From Mongoliitalea lutea (GTDB taxonomy: Bacteria; Bacteroidota; Bacteroidia; Cytophagales; Cyclobacteriaceae), in the NCBI RefSeq assembly GCF_014652135.1, contig NZ_BMYF01000003.1, positions 62,001 through 126,000 on the forward strand: DNA of 64,000 nucleotides. Reading direction: 5' to 3'. Positions 38,365-46,828 of the stretch are shown piece after piece. The position numbers were made by a program, and so were the translations under genes. The notes beneath the pieces were generated by a model. It was not told the DNA's origin. It saw nothing but the letters and a program-made list of their open reading frames with translations, and made no database searches. The first letter of the stretch is position 1, and each line of letters begins with the position of its first letter.

Positions 38365-38970
38365 ATGAGTGAATTAACAATAGACTTTCAAAAAGTAAAT
38401 AATCTTGTTCCAGCAATCATTCAGGATGCCAACTCCAATGTAGTATTGATGTTGGGGTACATGAATCAAGAGGCATTGGATATCACCATGCGGACCAAAA
38501 AAGTTACTTTTTTTTCAAGGACAAAAAACAGACTCTGGACCAAAGGCGAGAGTTCAGGAAATTTTCTCCATGTGGTTTCTTTGACTGTTGATTGTGATAA
38601 TGACACCATCCTGATAAAGGCTAGGCCTGAAGGGCCTGTATGCCACACTGGTGAAGATACCTGTTTTTCAGAAGTCAATACCAGCAAGACTTTTTTTATC
38701 GATGTGCTAAGAAAAATCATCAAAGCCCGTAAACAGGAATCAGCTGATAAATCCTATACAGCTTCTCTTTTTGCCAAAGGAATTAACAAGATAGCCCAAA
38801 AAGTGGGAGAGGAGGCAGTAGAATTAGTGATTGAATCCAAAGACGATAATAAAGAGCTTTTTATGGGTGAAGCAGCTGATTTATTGTTCCATTACCTTGT
38901 GTTATTAGAGGCAAAAGGGTATGAGTTGGATGAGGTGATGGAGGTTTTGATAGGGAGGCATAAGGCGTAA
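38365..38970 (+). CDS. hisIE: bifunctional phosphoribosyl-AMP cyclohydrolase / phosphoribosyl-ATP pyrophosphatase
   Basis: From ATG 38365 (MSELTIDFQKVNNLVPAII) the product is 201 residues; an upstream TTG in frame is less likely. The N-terminal HisI domain (about 1-110) has VLMLGYMNQEAL, WTKGESSGNF and metal-ligand Cys/Asp in DCDNDTILI and VCHTGEDTCF. The C-terminal HisE domain has KVGEEAVELVIES. These steps precede HisA. hisG, hisD, hisC and hisB are not in the window. Confidence 0.95.
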   Translation: MSELTIDFQKVNNLVPAIIQDANSNVVLMLGYMNQEALDITMRTKKVTFFSRTKNRLWTKGESSGNFLHVVSLTVDCDNDTILIKARPEGPVCHTGEDTCFSEVNTSKTFFIDVLRKIIKARKQESADKSYTASLFAKGINKIAQKVGEEAVELVIESKDDNKELFMGEAADLLFHYLVLLEAKGYELDEVMEVLIGRHKA

Positions 38971-38975
38971 TCCTA

Positions 38976-39272
38976 TTATAAATAAGGAAAAGTAAGTTGA
39001 AATGTTTGAAAAGGTTGAGCTTGGGGTAAATCCAAAAACTGTCTACGAACGTGAAATGACTTTTTCTGAGCTTTTATAAAGTTTTCTCTTTTGAGGGCCT
39101 TCGTTTTTGTAGCAAAGGCCTCAGTATACACCAAAATCCAAGGCTGTTTTCTAGCGGTATATCCTTTGTGCGGTCGATTATGTTTAAGCAACCGTTCTTC
39201 CGGATTGGATGAAACGCCAATGTAAAAGCTGTTATCCTTTACGGATTGAATAATGTATACAAAAAAGGCCAT
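38976..39272 (-). CDS. GIY-YIG nuclease superfamily protein (URI type)
   Basis: From ATG 39272 (MAFFVYIIQSVKDNSFYIGVSSNPEERLLKHN) the product is about 98 residues. The first strand VYII and the SFYIGVS phrase give the GIY-YIG core, followed by the conserved Arg (ERLLKHN) and a C-terminal Glu-containing helix (LKRENFIKAQKK). Single-domain members are widespread and mostly uncharacterised. It is convergent with hisIE and has no neighbour suggesting a mobile context. Confidence 0.85.
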   Translation of the reverse strand: MAFFVYIIQSVKDNSFYIGVSSNPEERLLKHNRPHKGYTARKQPWILVYTEAFATKTKALKRENFIKAQKKSFHVRRQFLDLPQAQPFQTFQLTFPYL

Positions 39273-39307
39273 AAACAAAAAAAGTCTCAGATTTTACTGA
39301 GACTTTG

Positions 39308-39381
39308 CGGAATGGACGGGACTCGAACCCGCGACCTCCTGCGTGACAGGCAGGCATTCTAACCAGCTGAACTACCACTCC
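39308..39381 (-). tRNA. tRNA-Asp (GTC), copy 1
   Basis: On the minus strand the 74-nt gene folds as a standard tRNA. The acceptor GGAGTGG pairs with CCATTCC and the D-arm contains AGCTGGTTAGA. The anticodon stem-loop is CCTGC-CTGTCAC-GCAGG with anticodon GTC, and the T-arm contains GGGTTCGAGTCCC. CCA is not encoded. It is identical to the copy at 39419-39492. Confidence 0.95.
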
Positions 39382-39418
39382 TAATTATCTTTTTTTAATT
39401 TGATGATAAACAAATTTG

Positions 39419-39492
39419 CGGAATGGACGGGACTCGAACCCGCGACCTCCTGCGTGACAGGCAGGCATTCTAACCAGCTGAACTACCACTCC
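39419..39492 (-). tRNA. tRNA-Asp (GTC), copy 2
   Basis: This 74-nt gene is identical to the copy at 39308-39381, with the same cloverleaf and GTC anticodon, and lies 37 bases from it. Both are transcribed on the minus strand, downstream of a decayed third copy and a consensus promoter. Confidence 0.95.
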
Positions 39493-39512
39493 TTTTATTT
39501 TAATAACTCAAC

Positions 39513-39569
39513 CGTAGCGACCTTCCCGAGTATCGGGACAGGTATTCTAACCAGCTGAACTACCATTCC
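39513..39569 (-). pseudogene. decayed tRNA-Asp copy with hairpin in the anticodon arm
   Basis: On the minus strand the 5' half GGAATGGTAGTTCAGCTGG and TTAGAAT closely matches the intact tRNA-Asp genes (one change in the acceptor). The anticodon arm is replaced by CCTG-TCCCGA-TAC-TCGGGA-AGG, a palindrome, so the GTC anticodon is lost. Only AGGTCGC remains of the variable region, and the T-arm and 3' acceptor strand are not recognisable. It lies closest to the promoter of the tRNA cluster. Confidence 0.8.
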
Positions 39570-39595
39570 TTTTTTCCTTCTCGTTTGAAGTGGTG

Positions 39596-39626
39596 CAAAG
39601 GTATATAATTGGTGTATCTTTGCAAA
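39596..39626 (-). promoter_or_regulatory. Bacteroidota-type promoter for the tRNA-Asp cluster
   Basis: On the minus strand TTTG (39626-39623), a 19-bp spacer and a perfect TACCTTTG box (39603-39596) match the consensus. Transcription would begin near 39589 and read through the decayed copy and then both intact tRNA-Asp genes. The -33 box is within a palindrome TATCTTTGCAAAGATA (39615-39630). Confidence 0.7.
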
Positions 39627-39635
39627 GATATTGAG

Positions 39636-39678
39636 TAAAAAAAAGAAAGCTGGAAGAGTACAATCCTCAATTCCAGCT
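39636..39678 (-). terminator. rho-independent terminator of galE
   Basis: On the minus strand AGCTGGAA (39678-39671) pairs with TTCCAGCT (39655-39648), followed by TTTCTTTTTTTT. It lies just after the galE stop codon. Confidence 0.8.
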
Positions 39679-39686
39679 AAATAATT

Positions 39687-40706
39687 TTACCTTTTTGCTA
39701 GTTTTAACTCCCAGTTCCAGGCATCTCTCAATGAATCCTCTAATGAATATTGTGGTTTCCAACCCAGAAGGCGTGTGATTTTTTCCGTACTAGCCCATGT
39801 TTTTACTACATCACCAGGTCTTCTTGGACCTATTTGATAATTCAAATCATTGCCAGCAACTTTTTCAAAGGTCTTCACAACTTCCAATACGGTATTTCCA
39901 TTACCTGTTCCTACATTTAAAATATCATAGAAATTATCTTCTTGTTTCGCTAAGTACATGAGTGCTCTCACGTGTGCATCTGCAAGATCCATCACATGAA
40001 TATAATCTCTTACGCAAGTGCCATCAGGAGTATCATAATCATCTCCAAAAACAGTCAATTTTTCACGCTTTCCAATAGCCGTTTGCGTGATGAATGGAAC
40101 AAGATTGGCGGGAACACCAATTGGCAATTCTCCGATTTCGGATGACGGATGCGCACCAATAGGATTGAAGTATCTTAAAGAAATAATTTTGTTTCCAGCA
40201 TTGGATTTTGTTACATCGAACAAAATGTCCTCACATATTTTTTTGGTGTTCCCATATGGGCTTTCTGCATCTTGTCTAGGAGTATCTTCTGTTGCAGGTA
40301 AAACTTTTGGTTCACCGTAAACAGTACATGAAGAAGAAAACACAAGGTTTTTAATATTAAACTTTTGCATTGTCTGCAAGAGTAAAACCAATGAACCAAT
40401 ATTATTGTGGTAATATTTTAATGGCAACTGCGTGCTTTCACCAACTGCTTTGAAAGCAGCAAAATGAATGATGCCTTTAATTTCATAAGTATTAAATACA
40501 TTTTCCAAAACAGAAGGTTCATTACAGTCTCCTTCAATTACTATTGGTCTAAATCCTATAATTGCCGATAAACCATCAATCGCTGATTTTTCTGAAGTGC
40601 AAAAATTGTCTAAAATAACAGGCTCAAAACCTGCTTCTACCAAAGCAACTGCGGTATGGGAACCAATATATCCTGCTCCGCCAGTGATTAAAATTTTTTG
40701 TTTCAT
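39687..40706 (-). CDS. galE: UDP-glucose 4-epimerase
   Basis: The 339-residue extended SDR enzyme has NAD-binding GGAGYIG (residues 9-15), the catalytic YxxxK in SPYGNTKK and SSSCTVYG before it, and the GalE-typical ends NVGTGNGNTVLEVV and WKPQYSLEDSLRDAWNWE. It interconverts UDP-glucose and UDP-galactose for polysaccharide synthesis. It is divergent from the UDP-glucuronate decarboxylase gene, so a small nucleotide-sugar locus is likely. Confidence 0.93.
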   Translation of the reverse strand: MKQKILITGGAGYIGSHTAVALVEAGFEPVILDNFCTSEKSAIDGLSAIIGFRPIVIEGDCNEPSVLENVFNTYEIKGIIHFAAFKAVGESTQLPLKYYHNNIGSLVLLLQTMQKFNIKNLVFSSSCTVYGEPKVLPATEDTPRQDAESPYGNTKKICEDILFDVTKSNAGNKIISLRYFNPIGAHPSSEIGELPIGVPANLVPFITQTAIGKREKLTVFGDDYDTPDGTCVRDYIHVMDLADAHVRALMYLAKQEDNFYDILNVGTGNGNTVLEVVKTFEKVAGNDLNYQIGPRRPGDVVKTWASTEKITRLLGWKPQYSLEDSLRDAWNWELKLAKR

Positions 40707-40841
40707 TAGAGATAGATTGTCGTTTATGGCTTGAAGATAAGCATTTAAGTTTTTATCTTAGAAACTGCGAAATCAAATTTTGAAATTTAGTTTTTTCTTT
40801 GTTCAAAAACAGTTTATTTAGCTAAGGCAATCAAAAACACT

Positions 40842-41774
40842 ATGAAAAGAATCTTAGTAACCGGAGGCGGGGGATTTTTAGGAAGTCACCTCTGCGACAA
40901 ATTAATCGAAGAAGGCAATGAAGTACTTTGTATGGATAATTTTTTTACAGGTAGTAGAAAAAATATCCATCATCTTTTAGATAATAAAAACTTCGAACTG
41001 CTCAGGCACGATGTTACTCACCCAACATTTGTTGAAGTAGATGAAATCTATAATTTAGCTTGTCCAGCAAGTCCAATTCATTACCAATTTGACCCTGTAC
41101 AGACTACCAAAACTTCTGTTCTTGGAGCTATCAATATGTTAGGTTTGGCCAAGCGACTAAAAATTAAAATTTTGCAAGCCAGTACGTCAGAAGTTTACGG
41201 CGATCCTGAAATCCATCCACAGCCGGAATCCTACAAAGGAAGTGTAAACCCAATTGGTATCCGTGCATGTTACGATGAAGGAAAACGTTGTGCTGAAACA
41301 TTATTTTTTGATTATCATAGACAACATAAGGTGAAAATCAAGGTCATGAGAATTTTTAATACTTATGGACCAAGAATGAATCCCAATGATGGCAGAGTGG
41401 TAAGTAACTTTATCGTCCAGGCCTTAAAAGGTCAGGATATCACCATGTATGGAGATGGTACACAAACCAGAAGTTTCTGTTATGTGGATGATAATATCGA
41501 TGGTATGTACAAGCTGATGAATAGTAGGGATGGATTTACAGGGCCTGTAAATATTGGTAATCCTGGAGAATTCACCATGCTTGAATTAGCACAACGTGTC
41601 ATTGAAATCACCAATAGTAAAAGTAAGATGATATTTCTTCCGTTACCGCAAGATGACCCAATGCAGCGTCAGCCTGTTATTGACTTAGCCAAAAAAGAAC
41701 TTGATTGGGAACCAAAGGTCAAATTGGAAGATGGTTTGAAAAAGACCATAGCTTATTTTGATTCAATACTTTAA
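40842..41774 (+). CDS. UDP-glucuronate decarboxylase (UDP-xylose synthase, SDR family)
   Basis: The 310-residue protein starts [21 protein letters not shown] with NAD-binding GGGGFLG (8-14). It carries the family's [24 protein letters not shown] (YxxxK) and [21 protein letters not shown]. These are diagnostic for UDP-xylose synthases, which oxidise and decarboxylate UDP-glucuronate. It supplies UDP-xylose for surface glycans. It is single, ending in a strong terminator. Confidence 0.92.
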   Translation: MKRILVTGGGGFLGSHLCDKLIEEGNEVLCMDNFFTGSRKNIHHLLDNKNFELLRHDVTHPTFVEVDEIYNLACPASPIHYQFDPVQTTKTSVLGAINMLGLAKRLKIKILQASTSEVYGDPEIHPQPESYKGSVNPIGIRACYDEGKRCAETLFFDYHRQHKVKIKVMRIFNTYGPRMNPNDGRVVSNFIVQALKGQDITMYGDGTQTRSFCYVDDNIDGMYKLMNSRDGFTGPVNIGNPGEFTMLELAQRVIEITNSKSKMIFLPLPQDDPMQRQPVIDLAKKELDWEPKVKLEDGLKKTIAYFDSIL

Positions 41775-41796
41775 TTGATCAACAAGAAAATTTAAG

Positions 41797-41828
41797 GCCC
41801 AAATCAAGTTCGGTTTGGGCTTTTTTTG
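41797..41828 (+). terminator. rho-independent terminator after the UDP-glucuronate decarboxylase gene
   Basis: GCCCAAATC (41797-41805) pairs with GGTTTGGGC (41812-41820; one G-T pair), followed by seven or more T. Confidence 0.85.
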
Positions 41829-41903
41829 TTTTTAATTTTTAAGTCACATTTCTTTAGTTCTCCCCAAAAGTTGCATTTTGACTTGTGTTATCAATCATGC
41901 GTT

Positions 41904-41923
41904 AACATGATTTTCATCATGTT
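41904..41923. promoter_or_regulatory. Fnr/Crp-like palindrome upstream of the YceI-porin cluster
   Basis: AACATGAT-TTTC-ATCATGTT is a perfect 8-bp inverted repeat with a 4-bp centre. Its core TGAT-N4-ATCA matches the TTGAT-N4-ATCAA box of Fnr-type regulators apart from the outer base. It lies 60 bp before the first gene of the cluster. The binding protein is unknown. Confidence 0.5.
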
Positions 41924-41982
41924 TTAATTAGACCTCTGTGCGCAATTTTACATCATCAAATCAACCAAAACACACAGAGTCT

Positions 41983-42561
41983 ATGAAACAAGTAAAGTTA
42001 AGCACCCGAATAATCGCTACGCTTGCGCTTTTGTTGGTTATCAACATTTCGGCAATTGCACAAGCCAACTATACAATCGCTTCAGGGACTGAGTTGAAAA
42101 TTACCGGTGGGTCCTCTCTACATGACTGGGAAATGATCTCCAAAGATGCCAAAGGTACGGCAGTATTTACAATGGCAGGCAATACCGTTAATGGTGCTCA
42201 ATCTCTACGAGTGAACGCTGAAGCAGAATCCCTTAAAAGTGGAACAAGAGGTTTAGATAACAATGCATATAAAGCATTGAAAACAGGTCAACACAAGCAA
42301 ATCAGTTTTACGCTGAAAGAGCTTAGCGGTTTAGCACCAAACTTTACTGCTAAAGGAGATTTCACAATCGCAGGAGTTACCAAGCCGGCAAGCTTTCCAG
42401 TGAAATTAACCCAAAACGGAAGCAACTTGGTATTTGAAGGTAGCTATGATACCAAACTAACCAATTTTTCCATCGACCCTCCAACGGCCTTGATGGGAAC
42501 CGTCAAAACACGAGACGAAGTAACTATTTCTTTCAAAACAATATTTCAACCAACAAAATAA
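41983..42561 (+). CDS. YceI family protein, exported
   Basis: From ATG 41983 (MKQVKLSTRIIATLALLLV) the product is 192 residues with a signal peptide ending near AIAQA; an in-frame GTG at 41938 only adds an unlikely extension before the signal. The YceI lipocalin-like domain is seen in TELKITGGSSLHDWEM (SSLHDW is typical), GDFTIAGVTKPASFPVKL and TRDEVTISFKTIF. YceI proteins bind isoprenoid-like or amphiphilic ligands in the periplasm. It is followed 12 bases later by an outer-membrane protein gene. Confidence 0.9.
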   Translation: MKQVKLSTRIIATLALLLVINISAIAQANYTIASGTELKITGGSSLHDWEMISKDAKGTAVFTMAGNTVNGAQSLRVNAEAESLKSGTRGLDNNAYKALKTGQHKQISFTLKELSGLAPNFTAKGDFTIAGVTKPASFPVKLTQNGSNLVFEGSYDTKLTNFSIDPPTALMGTVKTRDEVTISFKTIFQPTK

Positions 42562-42573
42562 AAGCCCATTTCT

Positions 42574-43869
42574 ATGAAAAAGTATTTTATCGCAGCAATT
42601 GCGTTTGTAGGAATCACTATGTCCTCTTTCGCTCAAGGTTTACAGCGTGACCAGCAATTCTGGAGACCTTATGATCAACGTGGTATCAACGTATTTGAAA
42701 CAGGTAAAGAAGACACGGTAGCTTACGACGGCATGCGTGTTCGAATCGGTGGTCATTTTGCACAGCAATGGCAAAACCTGAGCCACTCCAATACGGCAAC
42801 TCCAGTTTTGAATGCTAATGGAGTTAATCTCAATCAATTAGTTGATATCGGAGCTGGGACCAATCTAGCTACAGCTAATCTTAATATTGATGTGGCATTA
42901 GCAGATGGTCTAAGATTAAATTTGATCACATATTTGTCATCCAGACACCATCCAGAAGCTTGGGTAAAAGGTGGTTACATTCAAGTAGATAAATTAGGAT
43001 TCTTGGGTCTTGGAGAAACAGACTGGTTTGATAAGTATTTGACCGTAAGAGTAGGTCACATGGAAATCAACTATGGCGATGCTCACTTCAGAAGGTCTGA
43101 TAACGGTAACGCAATGTGGAATCCATTTGTAGGTAACTATATCATGGATGCATTTACCACAGAGGTTGGTGGTGAGGTATTCTTCCAAAGCAAGGGCTTC
43201 TTGGCTATGGTAGCTGTAACAGGAGGTGAAATTCAAGGCGGTGTTACCAATCCTGACTTTAGAAAACCAAATTTCATCGGTAAATTGGGTTATGACAAAC
43301 AATTAAATGATGACTTGAGAGTGCGTATGACAGGGTCTGTGTACACAACATCTGGTTCTAACAGAAATACACTTTGGGGTGGTGACAGAGCTGGGTCAAG
43401 ATACTATATGGTAATGGAAAATACCTTAGCAACTACAGCAGCTAACTTTACATCAGGACGGTTCAACCCAGGACAAACTGACAATATCACTGCTTTGGTA
43501 TTCAACCCATTCATCAAATTCCAAGGATTGGAGTTCTTCGGTAACTTCGAGCGCTCTACAGGTAGTGCTAGAAATGAAGCAGACAATAGAACTTGGAATC
43601 AAACAGGTGCTGACTTAGTCTATAGATTTGGCACTGCCGATAAGTTCTATGTGGCAGGTAGATACAATAAGGTATCTGGTCCTCTAGCTGGTTCTGGTTT
43701 GGAAGTTAACCTTGATAGAGTACAAGTTGGTGGCGGTTGGTTTGTAACCAAAAATGTTTTAGCTAAATTAGAGTACGTCAGTCAAAACTATAACAATTTC
43801 GCTGCTACTGACAGATTCAATGGCGGTAAGTTTAATGGTCTAATGATTGAAGGTGTCATTGGCTTCTAA
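42574..43869 (+). CDS. outer-membrane porin-like beta-barrel protein
   Basis: The 431-residue product has a signal peptide (MKKYFIAAIAFVGITMSSFAQG) and alternating amphipathic strands (RIGGHFAQQWQNLSH, RLNLITYLSSRHHPEAWVKGGYIQVDKLG). Its C-terminal strand GLMIEGVIGF ends in Phe, as expected for a barrel inserted by Bam. It resembles Bacteroidota porin-like proteins; the transported solute is unknown. It is flanked by two YceI-type genes. Confidence 0.82.
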   Translation: MKKYFIAAIAFVGITMSSFAQGLQRDQQFWRPYDQRGINVFETGKEDTVAYDGMRVRIGGHFAQQWQNLSHSNTATPVLNANGVNLNQLVDIGAGTNLATANLNIDVALADGLRLNLITYLSSRHHPEAWVKGGYIQVDKLGFLGLGETDWFDKYLTVRVGHMEINYGDAHFRRSDNGNAMWNPFVGNYIMDAFTTEVGGEVFFQSKGFLAMVAVTGGEIQGGVTNPDFRKPNFIGKLGYDKQLNDDLRVRMTGSVYTTSGSNRNTLWGGDRAGSRYYMVMENTLATTAANFTSGRFNPGQTDNITALVFNPFIKFQGLEFFGNFERSTGSARNEADNRTWNQTGADLVYRFGTADKFYVAGRYNKVSGPLAGSGLEVNLDRVQVGGGWFVTKNVLAKLEYVSQNYNNFAATDRFNGGKFNGLMIEGVIGF

Positions 43870-43881
43870 TAATTAAATTCC

Positions 43882-44403
43882 ATGAGTGTCTTTCTTCTAA
43901 TTCTGATTGGCTTCCTATCCGTAACCCCCCAAGAAAAAGAACTGGTAATCACCCAAAAGACGATCACCGTTTCCGGCCAGACTTCAATTGGTAGCTTCAA
44001 CTGTAGCTTTAACAGAAATGGAATGAGAGACACTCTTGCTTTGAATTCCCAAACAAATAATTCAGTCCTTAATTTCAATATTCCCGTAAGCGAATTCGCT
44101 TGCGGGAATTTCTTATTGAATCGTGATTTTCGTAAAACAATTAAAGCTGAGGAATTTCCCAAATGCCAGGTAAAAGTGGCTAATCTGCGAAAAAACCAAC
44201 AACACTATACCTGTAAACTTACTGTAAACATTGTTGGCAAAACACTCGTATTTGACAACTTTAAACTGGATAATACTAAAGATGGTCTGGAAGGAAAACT
44301 TTCCTTATCTTTTACAGAATTGGCTTTGGAAGCACCCAAAAAAATGGGAGGCCTAATTAAAGTAGAAGAGCAATTAGACCTCCAAATAGTGCTTGGTTTT
44401 TAA
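43882..44403 (+). CDS. second YceI-like protein, exported
   Basis: The 173-residue protein has a short hydrophobic leader (MSVFLLILIGFLSVTP) and a mature region with KTITVSGQTSIGSFNCSFN, FRKTIKAEEFPKCQVKVANL and CKLTVNIVGKTLVFDNF. These match the order of YceI strands (core, KAEEFP, TVNIxG). Four Cys residues could pair. It is only weakly similar to the first YceI protein. Its stop overlaps that of convergent argH by four bases. Confidence 0.75.
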   Translation: MSVFLLILIGFLSVTPQEKELVITQKTITVSGQTSIGSFNCSFNRNGMRDTLALNSQTNNSVLNFNIPVSEFACGNFLLNRDFRKTIKAEEFPKCQVKVANLRKNQQHYTCKLTVNIVGKTLVFDNFKLDNTKDGLEGKLSLSFTELALEAPKKMGGLIKVEEQLDLQIVLGF

Positions 44404-45737
44404 CCTGATATCAAAGCGATCAATGCCTCGTCAATTTTTGTAAACTTAAACTTCTCCAAGGATTGTTGATTTTTTTTCTGAATTTCAGCAAGACATAAGT
44501 TTCCAATACTCCCTTCATGAGAATGATTTAATTGGTCCTGCTGAGGAGAGAATTCATTTTTCTCTATTTCCAAACCAACCTGTTTATAGGCGTCCCGAAA
44601 TGGTGTTCCTGCCAATACCCGCTCATTGACCACTTCCACACTGAATACATGCTTATAAAATTCATCAGATAGGATATTAGAACGGATGTTAATATTCTTC
44701 AACATTAGAATACTCATGTCCAAACAGTCAAGTAGGGTAGAGAAAGAAGGAAAGGTTACTTCTTTCAAAATTTGTAGATCCCTGTGATACCCTGTAGTCA
44801 TATTGGTCAGCTGCATGGACACCAGATATGGCATGGATTGGATATGATTGGTTTTTGCACGAATCAATTCAAAAACATCCGGATTCTTTTTATGAGGCAT
44901 GATGCTGCTACCTGTGGTCAATTCATCAGGGAAGCTGATAAATGCAAAATGCTGATTCATAAATAAGCAAACATCCGAAGCCAAACGATTTAAAGTCGAA
45001 GCCAATCCGGCTAATGCAAATGCAATCGTCTTCTCTGTTTTTCCTCGGGAATTTTGGGCATTGATGGAATTGTAATGCAGATCAGAAAAACCGAGCAGTT
45101 CAGTTGTCAAAGTTCGATCTAAAGGAAAGGATGACCCATAGCCTGCGGCCGAACCCAGGGGATTTTTGTCCGCCAGATGAAATGCACTGGATAAAAGCTC
45201 CAAATCTTCTGTCAACCCTTCTGCAAAGGAACCAAACCATAAACCAAAAGAAGATGGCATGGCTAATTGCGTATGCGTATAGCCGGGCATGTAGTCTTTT
45301 TGATGCTTATCAGCTAACTCAATCAGTAAATCAAACAAATCCTGCGTGGTCTCAACAATATCCCGGATGGCTGAGCGGTAATACAGCTTCAAATCAACCA
45401 GAACCTGATCATTTCTTGATCTTCCCGAGTGCAATTTTTTTCCAACTTCTCCCAAACGCTCAGTTAATAAAAACTCTACTTGAGAATGTACATCTTCCAC
45501 ACCTGGAGCAATGCTGAAATCTCCTTTTTCTATTTCAAAGTAGATTTCTCGAAGTCCGCCTAACAATGTTTTTAACTCATCAGCTGTTAGTAGACCGATT
45601 TTTTCCAGCATGGTAGCATGCGCCATCGAACCCAATACATCAAATGGAGCTAATAAATGATCAAACTCAGGATCTCGACCAATGGTGAATTTTTCCACTT
45701 CTTGGGTCGCTCCTTTATCTTTTTGCCAAAGTTTCAT
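44400..45737 (-). CDS. argH: argininosuccinate lyase
   Basis: The 445-residue fumarase-superfamily enzyme has the signature GSSIMPHKKNPD with the catalytic Ser loop, DVHSQVEFLL, HSGRSRNDQV and GYTHTQLAMPSSFG. It releases arginine and fumarate in the last step of the pathway. It is the last gene of the eight-gene operon and overlaps argE' by four bases. Confidence 0.96.
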   Translation of the reverse strand: MKLWQKDKGATQEVEKFTIGRDPEFDHLLAPFDVLGSMAHATMLEKIGLLTADELKTLLGGLREIYFEIEKGDFSIAPGVEDVHSQVEFLLTERLGEVGKKLHSGRSRNDQVLVDLKLYYRSAIRDIVETTQDLFDLLIELADKHQKDYMPGYTHTQLAMPSSFGLWFGSFAEGLTEDLELLSSAFHLADKNPLGSAAGYGSSFPLDRTLTTELLGFSDLHYNSINAQNSRGKTEKTIAFALAGLASTLNRLASDVCLFMNQHFAFISFPDELTTGSSIMPHKKNPDVFELIRAKTNHIQSMPYLVSMQLTNMTTGYHRDLQILKEVTFPSFSTLLDCLDMSILMLKNINIRSNILSDEFYKHVFSVEVVNERVLAGTPFRDAYKQVGLEIEKNEFSPQQDQLNHSHEGSIGNLCLAEIQKKNQQSLEKFKFTKIDEALIALISG

Positions 45738-46819
45738 GGGTATGTTTGTATGTAATGTGTTAAGAATTGAATATAGCCTTGGATTCCTTCATGGATTTCC
45801 TGCACATAAATAAATTCATCTGCGGTATGAGAGCGCGCAGAGTCTCCAGGCCCCATTTTGAAGGAAGGATAGGGGATCAATGCTTGATCGGATAAGGTAG
45901 GACTTCCATAGGTTGGGGTACCTAAGGCTTTCAGCGTCTGATAAGCATGATGATTTTCGGGTAATTTGGAGGAGTTTAAACGCTTGGATCGTGGACTCAT
46001 TTCGGCTTTTATCGCTTGTGATACTTCTCCCAAGATTTCCTCCAAGGTGTAGGCATCCGTTACCCGCACGTCTAACGTAAATGAACATTCGTCCGGGACT
46101 ACATTATGTTGGGAGCCAGCTTGGATGACTGTGGCCGATACTTTGGATTTACCGAGAAAGGTTGATACTTTTTTGAACTCAAAATCTTTGATAGTTTGTA
46201 AATCATCCAAAGCCTTGTATAATGCATTTTCACCTTCTTCTCTAGCTGCATGGCCTGCTTTACCTTTAACCACGCAATCAATGACCATCAATCCTTTTTC
46301 AGCCACAGCAGCCTGCATTAACGTCGGTTCTCCAACAATGGCTAATTCAAAAACTGGAAGTAATGGCAAGATAGATTCAATACCGTTTTTACCGGAGATT
46401 TCTTCTTCTGCAGTAGCTGCAAGTATAAGATTGAAGGGTAAATTTTCCTTTCCGTAAAACCATAAAAAAGCAGCTATCAAGGCTACCAAAGGTCCCCCTG
46501 CATCATTGCTTCCAAGGCCAAAAAGTTTTCCATCCTCAATAGATGGATTAAATGGGTCACGGGTATAGCCTGCATTCGGTTTTACTGTATCATGGTGTGA
46601 ATTCAGCAGAATGGAAGGCTTTTTCGCATCAAAGAAGAGGTTTTTCACCCAGATATTATTACCTGAGCGCTCGGAAGGAATTTCTTTTGCCTTGAAAAAG
46701 GATTGAAGAATATCAGCTGTTTCAGACTCTTCTCTGCTGAAAGAGGGAATAGCGATTAATGATTGCAGTAATTCAACTTGCTGTGTATGTAAGGATGATA
46801 AATCCTTGATTGGTATCAT
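45734..46819 (-). CDS. argE: M20 family N-acyl-citrulline/ornithine deacylase (ArgE-type)
   Basis: The 361-residue M20 metallohydrolase shows LLNSHHDTVKP, GLGSNDAGGPLVALIA, ATAEEEISGKNGIES and IVGEPT, covering metal ligands and the catalytic Glu. In operons with an acylornithine carbamoyltransferase, the substrate is expected to be N-succinyl- or N-acetylcitrulline rather than acylornithine. It lies between argB and argH, overlapping the latter. Confidence 0.88.
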   Translation of the reverse strand: MIPIKDLSSLHTQQVELLQSLIAIPSFSREESETADILQSFFKAKEIPSERSGNNIWVKNLFFDAKKPSILLNSHHDTVKPNAGYTRDPFNPSIEDGKLFGLGSNDAGGPLVALIAAFLWFYGKENLPFNLILAATAEEEISGKNGIESILPLLPVFELAIVGEPTLMQAAVAEKGLMVIDCVVKGKAGHAAREEGENALYKALDDLQTIKDFEFKKVSTFLGKSKVSATVIQAGSQHNVVPDECSFTLDVRVTDAYTLEEILGEVSQAIKAEMSPRSKRLNSSKLPENHHAYQTLKALGTPTYGSPTLSDQALIPYPSFKMGPGDSARSHTADEFIYVQEIHEGIQGYIQFLTHYIQTYP

Positions 46820-46828
46820 CGATGCTGC

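Noticed and set aside
39308-39569. Integrated element at the tRNA-Asp cluster
   Set aside because: tRNA genes often host integration, but there is no integrase, no direct-repeat boundary and no foreign gene block here; the broken third copy is better explained by local duplication and hairpin insertion.
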